A stretch of 43,060 bases of DNA from Pseudomonadota bacterium (GTDB lineage Bacteria; Pseudomonadota; Alphaproteobacteria; Acetobacterales; Acetobacteraceae), in contig JAJXXT010000156.1 in assembly GCA_021780935.1 (NCBI GenBank), positions 1-43,060 of the forward strand, in the 5' to 3' direction. Position numbers and translations under genes: made by a program. The notes below the pieces were generated by a model. That model saw nothing but the letters and a program-made list of their open reading frames with translations. It made no database searches and had not been told where the DNA came from. The number at the start of each line of letters is the position of its first letter. Positions within the stretch are counted from its first letter, which is position 1. Shown here piece by piece: positions 32,897 through 41,802 of this stretch.

Positions 32897-33486
32897 TGGT
32901 GGGGACGATGGCGGACGGCGTGACGTTGATCGTCGCGGGGCTGGGCGGCGCGATCGCCGCGGTGCTCGGGCTGGTGCTCGCGATCCCGTTGGGCCTCGCG
33001 CGGTTTCCCGGCCGTGGGCTGCTGCTCTCCGCGGTCGAAGCATGGCGCGGGATGCCGAGCGTGGTCATCGGCCTCGCGGTGCTGGCGCTGGCGCGTCCGG
33101 CGCGGCCGGCCCCCATTCTGTTGCTCGCCGTCGCCCAGGCGGCGCTGGCAACGCCGCTGGTGGCGGCACTCTCGGCGCACGCGCTGGCACGGGCCCGTGA
33201 TGCCTATGGCCGCGCGCTCTACCTCAGCGGCGTCGGCCCGCTCGGCCGGGTCTGGCTGCTGGCCGGCGCCTGCCGCACGGCGCTGGCACGCGCCGCGGTG
33301 GCGGGGTTCGCGCGGGCGCTGGGCACCGCCGGCGCGGTGCTGGTGCTGGGCGGGCGCACACTCGCCGCGCGCATTGCGGTGGCACCGCCGGGCGACCATG
33401 CGACGCTGCCGCTCGGCCTCGCCCTCGCCGGTGCCAGCCTGGTGCTTTCGGGCCTCGTGATGCTGCTGGCTGAGGGCGAGCGATAA
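32896..33486 (+). CDS. Orphan ABC-importer permease, TupB/ModB-like
   Basis: A 196-residue, very hydrophobic protein with about five membrane helices. It has the EAWRGMPSVVIGLAVLAL opening and the ALYLSGVGPLGRVWLLAGACRTALARAAVAGFARALGTAGAVLVLGG cytoplasmic loop that fits the EAA-type coupling loop of binding-protein-dependent permeases, most like tungstate TupB. It lacks partner genes: no binding protein or importer ATPase is nearby, although it is translationally linked to an exporter gene. It is slightly shorter than TupB (about 230), and some expected helices may be missing. Confidence 0.75.
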   Translation: MVGTMADGVTLIVAGLGGAIAAVLGLVLAIPLGLARFPGRGLLLSAVEAWRGMPSVVIGLAVLALARPARPAPILLLAVAQAALATPLVAALSAHALARARDAYGRALYLSGVGPLGRVWLLAGACRTALARAAVAGFARALGTAGAVLVLGGRTLAARIAVAPPGDHATLPLGLALAGASLVLSGLVMLLAEGER

Positions 33487-33490
33487 CGTG

Positions 33491-33549
33491 GCGATCCAAC
33501 ACCCTGCGATCCAACGCTGGGCGATCCAACGCCGGGCGATCTCACGTGG
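33491..33549. repeat. 15-bp tandem repeat between convergent genes
   Basis: Units GCGATCCAACACCCT, GCGATCCAACGCTGG, GCGATCCAACGCCGG and a diverged fourth (33536-33549) begin four bases after the permease stop at 33486 and end eight bases before the hemF stop. They lie outside both genes. Confidence 0.85.
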
Positions 33550-33557
33550 GCGCCGCG

Positions 33558-34448
33558 CTACCAGCGCACCTCGGGCGGCAGGCTCATCAGGATCGCCTCC
33601 ACGTTGCCGCCGGTCTTGAGGCCGAACAATGTGCCGCGGTCGTGCAGCAGATTGAACTCCACATAGCGGCCGCGGCGGACCAGCTGGTGCGCGCGCTCCG
33701 CCGCGGTCCAGGGCTCGTCGCGGCGGCGGCGGACGATGACGGGATAGGCGGCAAGAAAGGCTTCGCCCACATCGCGGACGAAGGCGAAGTCGCGCTCCAC
33801 GTCGCCGGAGTCCAGATGATCGAAAAAGATACCGCCGGCGCCGCGCGGCTCGTCGCGGTGCGGCAGATAGAAATAGCGGTCACACCATTCCTTGAAGCGC
33901 TGGTAGTAGCCCCCGTCGTGGCGGTCGCAGGCGGCGCGCAGGGCCGCGTGGAAAGCGGCGGCATCCGCCATGGCCGCCTCGGTATCGAGGCGCATCGGCG
34001 TGAGGTCGCCGCCGCCGCCGAACCAGCCGCGCGTGGTGACCAGCATCCGGGTGTTGAAATGCACCGCCGGCACCTTGGGGCTGGCCATATGGGCGACGAG
34101 CGAGATGCCGGAGGCCCAGAAGCGCGGATCCTCCGCGGCACCGGGAATCCCGCCGCGGAACTCCTCGCTGAACTCGCCGGCGACGGTGGAGACGTTGACC
34201 CCTACTTTTTCGAACACCTGGCCACGCATCAGGCTGATGACGCCGCCGCCGCCATGCGTGCCGTCGGGGTTGGCCGGACGGTCCCACGCGGTGCGGACGA
34301 AACGCGCGGAGGAGCCCGATTCGGCCTCGATCGCCTCGAATTCCGCGCAGATCCGGTCGCGCAGCGTCTCGAACCAGGCCCGCACGGCGGGCCGCATCGC
34401 GGCATGCGGTGGGGCGGATGAAGGCTGATAATTCGTCGGTTCGTGCAT
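33558..34448 (-). CDS. hemF: Aerobic coproporphyrinogen III oxidase
   Basis: A 296-residue cytosolic enzyme that uses O2 to turn two propionates of coproporphyrinogen III into vinyl groups in heme synthesis. The family pattern is complete: [68 protein letters not shown] and [34 protein letters not shown]. It diverges from the cytochrome bc1 genes, which need heme. The N-terminal 20 residues are variable, and a start at Met18 is possible. Confidence 0.96.
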   Translation of the reverse strand: MHEPTNYQPSSAPPHAAMRPAVRAWFETLRDRICAEFEAIEAESGSSARFVRTAWDRPANPDGTHGGGGVISLMRGQVFEKVGVNVSTVAGEFSEEFRGGIPGAAEDPRFWASGISLVAHMASPKVPAVHFNTRMLVTTRGWFGGGGDLTPMRLDTEAAMADAAAFHAALRAACDRHDGGYYQRFKEWCDRYFYLPHRDEPRGAGGIFFDHLDSGDVERDFAFVRDVGEAFLAAYPVIVRRRRDEPWTAAERAHQLVRRGRYVEFNLLHDRGTLFGLKTGGNVEAILMSLPPEVRW

Positions 34449-34614
34449 GGCCCAGTGTCGCCCGAAAGCCGCTTCGGCGCGAGAGGCCGGCGGATATGGT
34501 CTTGCGCCATGTTGCAGTCGCGAAAATCGACCCGTAATAAGCTGTCGTCACGGCGCGGCCGCGGCGCAGATCCTGGTCCGGTGCCAGACCCGGACAGCTG
34601 AGTGAGGACAGAGT
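34449..34614. other. Divergent promoter region of hemF and the bc1 genes
   Basis: 166 bases with no gene. GTAATAAGCTGTCGTC near 34535 is the only AT-rich part. A GTCCGG/CCGGAC-like inverted repeat lies around 34576-34598 (GGTCCGG, CCCGGAC). Confidence 0.4.
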
Positions 34615-34733
34615 ATGTCGGCGATGACTGATAATGCGGTGGCGTTGTGTGGGCGCGGCGGCGCGCGCCACCCGCACAAGACATCTGGGACCGCACGAAG
34701 CCTGGGACCGACAGTAAGAGCATGATCGGCTGA
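34615..34733 (+). pseudogene. Short frame upstream of petB, possible remnant of a Rieske gene
   Basis: ATG 34615, seven bases after GAGGA, opens a 36-codon frame (MSAMTDNAVALCGRGGARH...) ending at 34725. In another frame the same stretch ends ...SKSMIG at the TGA 34731-34733. Rieske proteins often have a polar N-terminus followed by RRDFL and often end in IG, and petA is normally the gene before petB. Here the expected 550 bases of petA are missing. An internally deleted petA would look like this, but the short match could also be chance or a leader peptide. A direct repeat, CTGGGACCG (34685-34693 and 34702-34710), lies inside and could have promoted a deletion. Confidence 0.25.
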
Positions 34734-34776
34734 GCGGCCATCCAGCCGCCCGCCGAACCCTTTCCGGAGCAACGAC

Positions 34777-36042
34777 ATGGCCGGCCTGCACAAGACCGAT
34801 TTCAAGAACCCGGTGATCCGTTGGGTGGATACCCGCCTGCCCGTGTTCACCATGATGAACAAGGAATACGCGGTCTTCCCGACGCCGAAAAACTTCAACT
34901 ATTTCTGGAATTTCGGCGCGCTGGCCACGGTGCAGCTGATGATCATGATCGCGACGGGCATCCTGCTCGCGATGCATTACGTCCCGAACGCGCACATGGC
35001 CTATGGCTCGGTGCAGACCATCATGCGCGACGTCAACTACGGCTGGCTGCTGCGCTACATCCACGCCAACGGCGCCACGATGTTCTTCATCGTCGTCTAC
35101 GTGCACATCTTCCGCGGCATGTATTACGGGTCCTACAAATACCCGCGCGAGCTGCTGTGGATGCTGGGCGTCGTCATTCTGCTGCTGATGATGGCCACCG
35201 CCTTCATGGGCTACGTGCTGCCCTGGGGCCAGATGTCGTTCTGGGGGGCCACCGTCATCACCAACCTGTTCTCCGCCATCCCGCTGGTGGGCAACCACAT
35301 CACCACCTGGCTGTGGGGCGGCTTCGCGGTCGGCAACCCGACACTCAACCGCTTCTTCGCGCTGCATTACCTGCTGCCGTTCGTGCTGCTGGGCGTGATC
35401 GGGCTGCACGTCGCGGCGCTGCACGTCACCGGCTCTAACAACCCGCTGGGCATCGACGTGAAGGGCCCGCAGGACACGGTGCCGTTCCACCCCTACTACA
35501 CCACCAAGGACAGCGTCGGGATCTGCGTCTTTCTCGTCATCTACGCCTGCGTGGTGTTCTTCGCGCCGCGTTTCTTCATGGCGCCGGACAATTTTATCCC
35601 CGCCAACCCGCTGCAGACGCCACCCGAGATCGTGCCTGAATGGTACTTCCTGCCGTTCTACGCGATCCTGCGCTCGGTGCCGAACAAACTCGGCGGCGTG
35701 ACGCTGATGTTCTCCTCCATCCTGGTGCTGTTCGTGCTCCCCTGGCTCGACACATCGAAGGTGCGCAGCGCGCGCTTCCGCCCGATGTATCGCCCTTTCA
35801 TCTTCGTGCTGGTCCTGGCGCTGTTCGTGCTGGGCGAAGTCGGCGCGCACAAGCCCGAGGGCATCTGGGTGCTGCTCGGGCGCGTGGCGACGACCTATTA
35901 CTTCCTCCACTTCCTCGTGATCCTGCCGATCCTGGGCAAGATCGAAAAACCACTGCCGCTGCCGGAAAGCATCAGCAAGCCGGTGCTCGGGGGTGGGCCG
36001 GTGCCCGGCGGGGCTGCCGCCAAGCCGATGGAGCGTGCATGA
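34777..36042 (+). CDS. petB: Cytochrome b of the bc1 complex
   Basis: A 421-residue, full-length cytochrome b with eight membrane helices. It carries the bis-histidine heme ligands in the second and fourth helices (MHYVPN region, [60 protein letters not shown]), [12 protein letters not shown], and the Qo-site PEWY ([17 protein letters not shown]). It oxidises ubiquinol at Qo and reduces quinone at Qi. ATG 34777 is preceded by GGAGC. The gene overlaps petC by four bases. The Rieske gene expected before it is absent. Confidence 0.97.
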   Translation: MAGLHKTDFKNPVIRWVDTRLPVFTMMNKEYAVFPTPKNFNYFWNFGALATVQLMIMIATGILLAMHYVPNAHMAYGSVQTIMRDVNYGWLLRYIHANGATMFFIVVYVHIFRGMYYGSYKYPRELLWMLGVVILLLMMATAFMGYVLPWGQMSFWGATVITNLFSAIPLVGNHITTWLWGGFAVGNPTLNRFFALHYLLPFVLLGVIGLHVAALHVTGSNNPLGIDVKGPQDTVPFHPYYTTKDSVGICVFLVIYACVVFFAPRFFMAPDNFIPANPLQTPPEIVPEWYFLPFYAILRSVPNKLGGVTLMFSSILVLFVLPWLDTSKVRSARFRPMYRPFIFVLVLALFVLGEVGAHKPEGIWVLLGRVATTYYFLHFLVILPILGKIEKPLPLPESISKPVLGGGPVPGGAAAKPMERA

Positions 36043-36812
36043 TGCGTCCTTTCGTCCGTGCCGCGATCGCGGCCTGTCTCCTCGTGCTGCCCACGCTGCT
36101 GGTGCCCGGCGCCGCCCGCGCCCAGGAAACCGCGCTGCCGAATGTCAAATGGAGTTTCCAGGGTCCGTTCGGCACCATCGATAAGGCGGCGGCGCAGCGG
36201 GGCTTCCAGATCTACCACCAGGTCTGCTCCGCCTGCCATTCGATGAAATACGTGCATTTCCGCGACCTCGCGGGGATCGGCCTGTCGGCGGCGCAGATCA
36301 AGGCGATCGCCGCCTCGGTGCAGGTGCCGACGATCAAGAATGACGGCACACCGGGCACGCGGCCGGGCCTGCCGTCGGATGCGTTCCCGAGCCCGTTCGC
36401 CAACGACAAGGCCGCGGAAGCCGCAAATAACGGTGCTGTTCCGCCCGACCAGTCGGTGCTGGTGGACGCGCGCGCCGGCGGGCCGAACTACATCTACGCG
36501 ATCCTCACCGGCTACGCGACGCCGCCGAAGGGTCTGCACGTCCCGCCCGGCCTCTATTACAACAAGGCCTTCCCCGGACATCTGATCCACATGCCGCAGC
36601 CGCTGCGGGCCAATCAGATGACCTATGCCGACGGCAAGTCCGCGACCCTCGACCAGGAGGCGAAGGACGTCACGACCTTCCTCTACTTCGTCGCCAACCC
36701 GGAGATGGACGCGCGCAAGCGACTCGGCGTCCATATCGTGCTGTTTCTGGTCCTGCTCACCGGCCTCAGCTATGCGGTGAAGCGGAAGGTCTGGTCGGAC
36801 GTCGAACACTAA
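36039..36812 (+). CDS. petC: Cytochrome c1 of the bc1 complex
   Basis: A 257-residue exported cytochrome. A signal peptide (residues 1-28) precedes heme-binding CSACH (Cys63, Cys66, His67). Met in HLIHMPQPL is the likely sixth heme ligand. The C-terminus has one membrane helix ([20 protein letters not shown]) with a basic tail. It passes electrons from the Rieske protein to soluble cytochrome c. ATG 36039 overlaps the petB stop (ATGATG), so either of two adjacent ATG codons may be used. Confidence 0.95.
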   Translation: MMRPFVRAAIAACLLVLPTLLVPGAARAQETALPNVKWSFQGPFGTIDKAAAQRGFQIYHQVCSACHSMKYVHFRDLAGIGLSAAQIKAIAASVQVPTIKNDGTPGTRPGLPSDAFPSPFANDKAAEAANNGAVPPDQSVLVDARAGGPNYIYAILTGYATPPKGLHVPPGLYYNKAFPGHLIHMPQPLRANQMTYADGKSATLDQEAKDVTTFLYFVANPEMDARKRLGVHIVLFLVLLTGLSYAVKRKVWSDVEH

Positions 36813-36832
36813 GGCCGGGACGCGCGCGTTTC

Positions 36833-37717
36833 GTGACTCCCACGATCGGCATCATCGGCGGCTCCGGGCTCTATGAACTCCCGGGGCTGGCCGAACGGCG
36901 CTGGCACAAGGTCGCCACCCCCTGGGGCGATCCGTCCGACGAGATTCTGGAGGGTGTGCTCGACGACGGGCGCGGCGGCGGGGTACGCTGCCTGTTCCTG
37001 CCGCGGCACGGGCGCGGCCACGCGCTCTCGCCCTCCGATCTCAACTACCGCGCCAATATCGATGCGCTGAAGCGGCTGGGGGCGACGGAATTGCTCTCGC
37101 TCTCGGCGGTCGGCAGCCTGCATGAGTCGCTGCCACCGGGGCATTTCGTCATCATCGACCAGTTCATCGACCGCAGCTTCGCGCGGGCGAAGAGTTTTTT
37201 CGGCCGCGGCTGTGTGGCGCATGTCTCGATGGCCCACCCGGTCTGCGCACGGCTCGGCGACGCGCTGGAGGCGGCGGCGACGGCTATTGGCCTGCCGGTC
37301 GCGCGCGGCGGCACCTACCTGGTGATGGAGGGACCGCAGTTCAGCACCAAGGCGGAAAGCCAGCTCTACCGAAGCTGGGGCTGCGCGGTGATCGGCATGA
37401 CCAACATGCCGGAGGCCAAGCTCGCCCGCGAGGCGGAGCTTTGCTACGCCACCGTCGCCATGGTCACCGATTATGATTGCTGGCACCCGGACCACGACCA
37501 CGTGACGGTGGAGATGGTCATCCGCGTGCTGGGCCAGAACGCGGACAACGCCCGCCGACTGGTGGCGGAGGCGGTTCCGGCGCTGGGCGACGACCGCGGG
37601 GCCTGCCGCTGCGGCTGCGACCGCGCGCTCGACCACGCGCTGATCACGGCCGACAAGGTCCGCGACGCCGGCATGCTGGCGAAGCTCGACGCCGTGGCGA
37701 AGCGCGTGCTCGGCTAA
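36833..37717 (+). CDS. mtnP: S-methyl-5'-thioadenosine phosphorylase
   Basis: A 294-residue enzyme that splits methylthioadenosine with phosphate into adenine and methylthioribose 1-phosphate for methionine salvage. Seen: IGIIGGSGLYELPGL (phosphate loop), PRHGRGH, NYRANIDALKRLGAT, MEGPQFSTKAESQLYR and IGMTNMPEAKLAREAELCY, VTDYDCWH. ACRCGCDRALDHAL near the C-terminus is a conserved Cys cluster of this branch. The start is GTG 36833. Its stop overlaps the convergent EamA gene by four bases. Confidence 0.95.
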   Translation: MTPTIGIIGGSGLYELPGLAERRWHKVATPWGDPSDEILEGVLDDGRGGGVRCLFLPRHGRGHALSPSDLNYRANIDALKRLGATELLSLSAVGSLHESLPPGHFVIIDQFIDRSFARAKSFFGRGCVAHVSMAHPVCARLGDALEAAATAIGLPVARGGTYLVMEGPQFSTKAESQLYRSWGCAVIGMTNMPEAKLAREAELCYATVAMVTDYDCWHPDHDHVTVEMVIRVLGQNADNARRLVAEAVPALGDDRGACRCGCDRALDHALITADKVRDAGMLAKLDAVAKRVLG

Positions 37718-38625
37718 CCCCTGCGCCAGCGCAACAGCCTGCCGTCGATCGCCAGCAGGCCCAGCGCGATCAGCGCCATGCCCACGACCTGATCCGCCGC
37801 GACACGCTCACCCAGCACGAGCGAGCCGAGCAGCACCGCGCTCAAGGGGATCAGCAGCGTGACGAGCGACACGTTCGTCGCCCCCGCGGTCGCCAGCAGG
37901 CGGAAGAACACCACATATCCCAGCGCCGTGGAGAGCGCCGCGAGGCCGATCATTGCCACCCAGACCTCGATGCCGGGCGCCGCGAGCCGCCAGGGCCGGT
38001 CCACGGCGAGCATCAGCGGCAGCGCCATGGCGGCGCTGGTCGCCATCTGCCCCATGGCGCCGACCGCTGGCGGGATGCCGAGCGCGCGGAACCGCTTGCC
38101 CAGCGCGTTCGCAAACCCGTAGGAAACCGCGGCGGCAAGGCAGGCCGCGATCCCCGGCAACGCGGCATGGCCCGGCTGCGTGGCGCCGAGCCGGAGCAGC
38201 ACGCCAACACCGGCGAGGCCGAGCACCATGCCGGCGAGCTTCCCCACCGTCAGCCTCTCGTCGCGGCTGGTGCAGCGTATCGCCAGGATCGAGAACACCG
38301 GGGTCATCGCGATGATGACGGCGGCCAAGCCGCTCGGGATGCGGGTCTGTCCCCAGACGATCAGCCCGGCGGGGACCAGGTTGTTGAGCAAGCCCATGCC
38401 GGCAAACGCCGCCCAACTGCGGTGATCGGCCGGTATCGGTATCGCCTGGGCGCGGACATAGGCCAGGACCAGCAACGCGGCGGCGGCGAACCGGATGAAC
38501 ACGATGGTCAGCGGCGGCAACCCGACCACCGCCACCTTGGCAAAGAAGAATGACCCGCCCCAGAGGACGGAGAGAAAAATCACCAGGCCCCATTCGGACC
38601 AGGACATGGTCGCGCCGTCGTTCAT
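37714..38625 (-). CDS. EamA-family (DMT) transporter
   Basis: A 303-residue inner-membrane protein with ten predicted helices in two EamA repeats (SVLWGGSFFFAKVAV; SGLAAVIIAMTPVFSILAI; LSTALGYVVFFRLLATAGATNVSLVTLLIPLSAVLLGSLVLGE). Members export amino acids, metabolites or nucleobases. The substrate is unknown. ATG 38625 has GAGGG upstream; it diverges from the Ada-like gene. Confidence 0.9.
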   Translation of the reverse strand: MNDGATMSWSEWGLVIFLSVLWGGSFFFAKVAVVGLPPLTIVFIRFAAAALLVLAYVRAQAIPIPADHRSWAAFAGMGLLNNLVPAGLIVWGQTRIPSGLAAVIIAMTPVFSILAIRCTSRDERLTVGKLAGMVLGLAGVGVLLRLGATQPGHAALPGIAACLAAAVSYGFANALGKRFRALGIPPAVGAMGQMATSAAMALPLMLAVDRPWRLAAPGIEVWVAMIGLAALSTALGYVVFFRLLATAGATNVSLVTLLIPLSAVLLGSLVLGERVAADQVVGMALIALGLLAIDGRLLRWRRG

Positions 38626-38756
38626 GTCGCCCTCGCTGCACTGGCCGCCAGGGTGGCGGGGATGCCGACCGGAGTCTGGCCGGAAACGGACCTCGTCCTC
38701 GGGCCTCCCACTTCATCCCTGGGCGCAAGCGATCGCCCGCATGCTATGAGAGACGC

Positions 38757-39368
38757 ATGAACCCGGACGAAATGCGGTTGCTGGAGGGTGCCTGGCTGGC
38801 GCGCGACAAGGCGTTCGACGGCCGGTTCTTCATCGGCGTGCGGACGACCGGCGTCTATTGCCGCTGCGTCTGCCCGGTGCGGCTGCCGCTGCGCCGCAAC
38901 ATCGAGTTCCTGCCCAGTGCCGCCGCCGCCGAGGAAGCGGGTTTCCGGCCCTGCCTGCGCTGCCGCCCGGAGACGGCACCGTTCTGCCCGGCCTGGAAGG
39001 GCAGCCTGGCGACCGTCGAACGTGCCGCCCGGCTGATCGTCGAGCAGGGCGCGCTCGACGCCGAGGGCGCGTCGGTCGAGGCGCTGGCGGCGCGGCTCGG
39101 CGTCACCGGCCGCCATCTCCGCCGGCTGTTCCTCCGCCACTGGGGCGCGTCACCATCGGCGGTCGCGCGGACGGCACGGGTCCAGCGTGCCAAACGCCTG
39201 CTCGACACCACGTCGATGCCGATCGCCGAGGTGGCGCTGGTCGCCGGGTTCGGCAGTCTGCGCCGCTTCAACGCGGTGTTCGCCGGCGTCTACGGGCGAA
39301 GGCCGAGCACCGTGCGGCGAACCGCTGCCGCCGCCGCGCGGACCAATTCGGCGCCGCTGGCGGCTTGA
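38757..39368 (+). CDS. Ada-type Zn-binding and AraC-HTH protein, no repair domain
   Basis: A 203-residue protein. Residues 20-75 form the Ada metal-binding domain with Cys35, Cys39, Cys66 and Cys69 in the E. coli spacing (38, 42, 69, 72); Cys37 is extra. In Ada one of these accepts a methyl group from DNA phosphotriesters and switches on transcription. Residues 85-195 form an AraC-type helix-turn-helix pair (VEALAARLGVTGRHLRRLFLRHWG; PIAEVALVAGFGSLRRFNAVF). Relatives continue into an AlkA glycosylase or methyltransferase domain; here the chain ends after the HTH. It may act as a regulator alone. It diverges from the EamA gene and precedes nrdJ by 78 bases. Confidence 0.87.
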   Translation: MNPDEMRLLEGAWLARDKAFDGRFFIGVRTTGVYCRCVCPVRLPLRRNIEFLPSAAAAEEAGFRPCLRCRPETAPFCPAWKGSLATVERAARLIVEQGALDAEGASVEALAARLGVTGRHLRRLFLRHWGASPSAVARTARVQRAKRLLDTTSMPIAEVALVAGFGSLRRFNAVFAGVYGRRPSTVRRTAAAAARTNSAPLAA

Positions 39369-39446
39369 TGCGGTTCGCACCGCGGCCCATCGGCGCCACC
39401 CCCACGCAACGATTGCGGCGCGACCCGCGCGGCGCGATCATGCGGC

Positions 39447-41792
39447 ATGGACTCGCACAGCGACGCCTTCCTCGGCTCCATCGCGGCCGACATCGCCCCC
39501 ATCTCGCGCCAAGTCTGGGACGCGAAATACCGCCATCGCGACGCCGATGGCGCGCCGGTCGACCGCAGCATCGAGGAAAGCTGGCGGCGCGTCGCCAGGG
39601 CGCTGGCGGAGGCTGAGGCGGAGCCGGCGGTCTGGGAACCGGCGTTCTACGAGGCGCTGCGCGACTTCCGCTTCCTGCCGGCGGGCCGCATCCTGGCCGG
39701 TGCCGGCACGGCGCGGCGGGTGACGCTGTTCAACTGCTTCGTCATGGGCACGGTCGAGGACGATCTCGGGGCCATCTTCGCGCATCTGCGCGAGGCGGCG
39801 CTGACCATGCAGCAGGGCGGGGGCATCGGCTACGATTTCTCCACCCTGCGGCCCAAGGGCGCGCCGGTGCGCGGCGTCGGCGCCGATGCCTCGGGACCGC
39901 TCTCGTTCATGGATGTGTGGGACGCGATGTGCCGCACCATCATGTCCGCCGGCGCCAGGCGCGGCGCGATGATGGCGACGATGCGCTGCGACCATCCGGA
40001 TATCGAGGACTTCATCGCCGCCAAGCGCGAGGCAGGGCGGCTGCGCAATTTCAACCTCTCGGTGCTGGTGACCGACGCGTTCATGCGCGCGGTGGAGGCG
40101 GATGCGGAATGGCCGCTGGTGTTCGCGGGCAAGACCTACCGCCGGGTGCGGGCAACCGCCCTGTTCGATGCGATCACGCGCGCGACCTATGACTATGCCG
40201 AGCCGGGCGTGATTTTCATCGACCGCATTAACACCCGCAATAATCTTTACTATTGCGAAACGATCAGCGCCACCAACCCCTGCGGCGAGCAGCCGCTGCC
40301 ACCCTATGGCGCCTGCCTGCTCGGCTCCATCAACCTCGCGCGCCTGGTGCACGAGGCATTCACGCCGGCGGCGCGCATCGACGAGGCGGAGCTTGCGGCC
40401 CTCGTCGGCACCGCGGTGCGCATGATGGACAACACGATCGACATTTCGGGCTTCCCGCTTGAGGCGCAGGCGCGCGAGGCGGTGGCGAAGCGGCGCATCG
40501 GGCTTGGCATGACCGGGCTCGCCGACGCGCTGATGATGTGCGGGCTGCGCTACGGCACGGCGGAGGCGGCGCGCGTCGCGGGCGAATGGGCACGCCAGAT
40601 CGAGCGCGCGGCCTATCTCGCCTCGGTCGCGCTGGCCGCGGAAAAGGGCGCGTTCCCGCTGTTCGACCGCGACCCCTATCTCGCCGGCGAGACCATCCGC
40701 GGGCTCGACGCGGATGTGCGCGAGGCGATCCGCGAGCACGGCATCCGCAACGCGCTGCTGACCTCGGTGGCGCCCACCGGAACGATTTCGCTGGTGGCCG
40801 ACAACGTGTCGAGCGGCATCGAGCCGGTGTTCGCGCTCGCCTACACGCGCAAGGTGCTGCAACCCGACGGCTCGCGCACCGAGGAGGAGGTTTCGGACTA
40901 TGCGCTGCGGCTGTTCCGCAAGCGGTTCGGCGCCGAGGCGAAGCTGCCCGATTGCTTCGTCACCGCCCAGGACCTCACGCCGGCCGAGCATGTGCGCATG
41001 CAGGCGGCGGTGCAGCGCCACGTGGACAGCGCCATCTCCAAGACCGTGAACGTGCCCGCCGATATCGGCTTCGAGGCGTTCCAGGAAGTGTATCGCGACG
41101 CCTATCGCAGCGGCTGCAAGGGCTGCACCACCTATCGGCCGAACGACATCACAGGCTCCGTGCTGGAGGTGAAGGACGCGCCGGCCACGGCACCGGCTGC
41201 CGCGGTGCCGGCGGTCGTCGCGGCGGGGGCTGCGGTGTCCGGGGCCGTCGCGTCGGCCGCGACCGGACCCGAGCTGATGCTGCGCGCGGAGAAGCTCGCG
41301 GGCTCCACCTACAAGCTGCGCTGGCCGGATTCCGTGCACGCGATGTATGTCACCATCAACGACATCGAGCAGGACGGCGTGCGCCGGCCGTTCGAGATCT
41401 TCATCAACTCGAAGAACCTCGAACACTATGCCTGGGTGGTGGCGCTGACGCGGATGGTCAGCGCGGTGTTCCGCCGCGGCGGCGATGTGGGCTTCGTCGC
41501 CGAGGAGCTGAAGCAGGTGTTCGACCCGCGCGGCGGGCAGTGGAGCGGCGGGCGCTATGTGCCCTCGCTGGTGGCCGCGATCGGCGACGTGCTGGAGCGG
41601 CACATGCGCGAGATCGGGTTTCTGGCCGATGAGGATGCGCTGCACCACAAGCCCGCCCAGGCGGCGACGGGAGAAGCGGTGACGGCCGCGACCTTCCTCG
41701 GGCCGTTCTGCCCCAAATGCAACCAGCCGGGGCTGGTCCGCGAGAGCGGCTGCCTTTCGTGCCAGCAATGCGGCTGGTCGAAATGCAGTTAG
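39447..41792 (+). CDS. nrdJ: Adenosylcobalamin-dependent ribonucleoside-diphosphate reductase (class II)
   Basis: A 781-residue enzyme that makes deoxynucleotides with coenzyme B12. Active-site residues are visible: RFLPAGRILAGAGT, QGGGIGYDFSTLRP, NPCGE with the radical Cys at 279, and PTGTISLVADNVSSGIEP. A linker rich in Ala and Val (about 575-610) leads to the TSCPD domain (SVHAMYVTINDIEQDGVRRPFEIFI) and a C-terminal Cys-rich zinc ribbon (CPKCNQPGLVRESGCLSCQQCGWSKC), whose Cys pair probably re-reduces the active site. Class II enzymes work with or without oxygen. The Ada-like gene just upstream suggests a DNA-maintenance context. Confidence 0.96.
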   Translation: MDSHSDAFLGSIAADIAPISRQVWDAKYRHRDADGAPVDRSIEESWRRVARALAEAEAEPAVWEPAFYEALRDFRFLPAGRILAGAGTARRVTLFNCFVMGTVEDDLGAIFAHLREAALTMQQGGGIGYDFSTLRPKGAPVRGVGADASGPLSFMDVWDAMCRTIMSAGARRGAMMATMRCDHPDIEDFIAAKREAGRLRNFNLSVLVTDAFMRAVEADAEWPLVFAGKTYRRVRATALFDAITRATYDYAEPGVIFIDRINTRNNLYYCETISATNPCGEQPLPPYGACLLGSINLARLVHEAFTPAARIDEAELAALVGTAVRMMDNTIDISGFPLEAQAREAVAKRRIGLGMTGLADALMMCGLRYGTAEAARVAGEWARQIERAAYLASVALAAEKGAFPLFDRDPYLAGETIRGLDADVREAIREHGIRNALLTSVAPTGTISLVADNVSSGIEPVFALAYTRKVLQPDGSRTEEEVSDYALRLFRKRFGAEAKLPDCFVTAQDLTPAEHVRMQAAVQRHVDSAISKTVNVPADIGFEAFQEVYRDAYRSGCKGCTTYRPNDITGSVLEVKDAPATAPAAAVPAVVAAGAAVSGAVASAATGPELMLRAEKLAGSTYKLRWPDSVHAMYVTINDIEQDGVRRPFEIFINSKNLEHYAWVVALTRMVSAVFRRGGDVGFVAEELKQVFDPRGGQWSGGRYVPSLVAAIGDVLERHMREIGFLADEDALHHKPAQAATGEAVTAATFLGPFCPKCNQPGLVRESGCLSCQQCGWSKCS

Positions 41793-41802
41793 CTCCCGGC
41801 GG

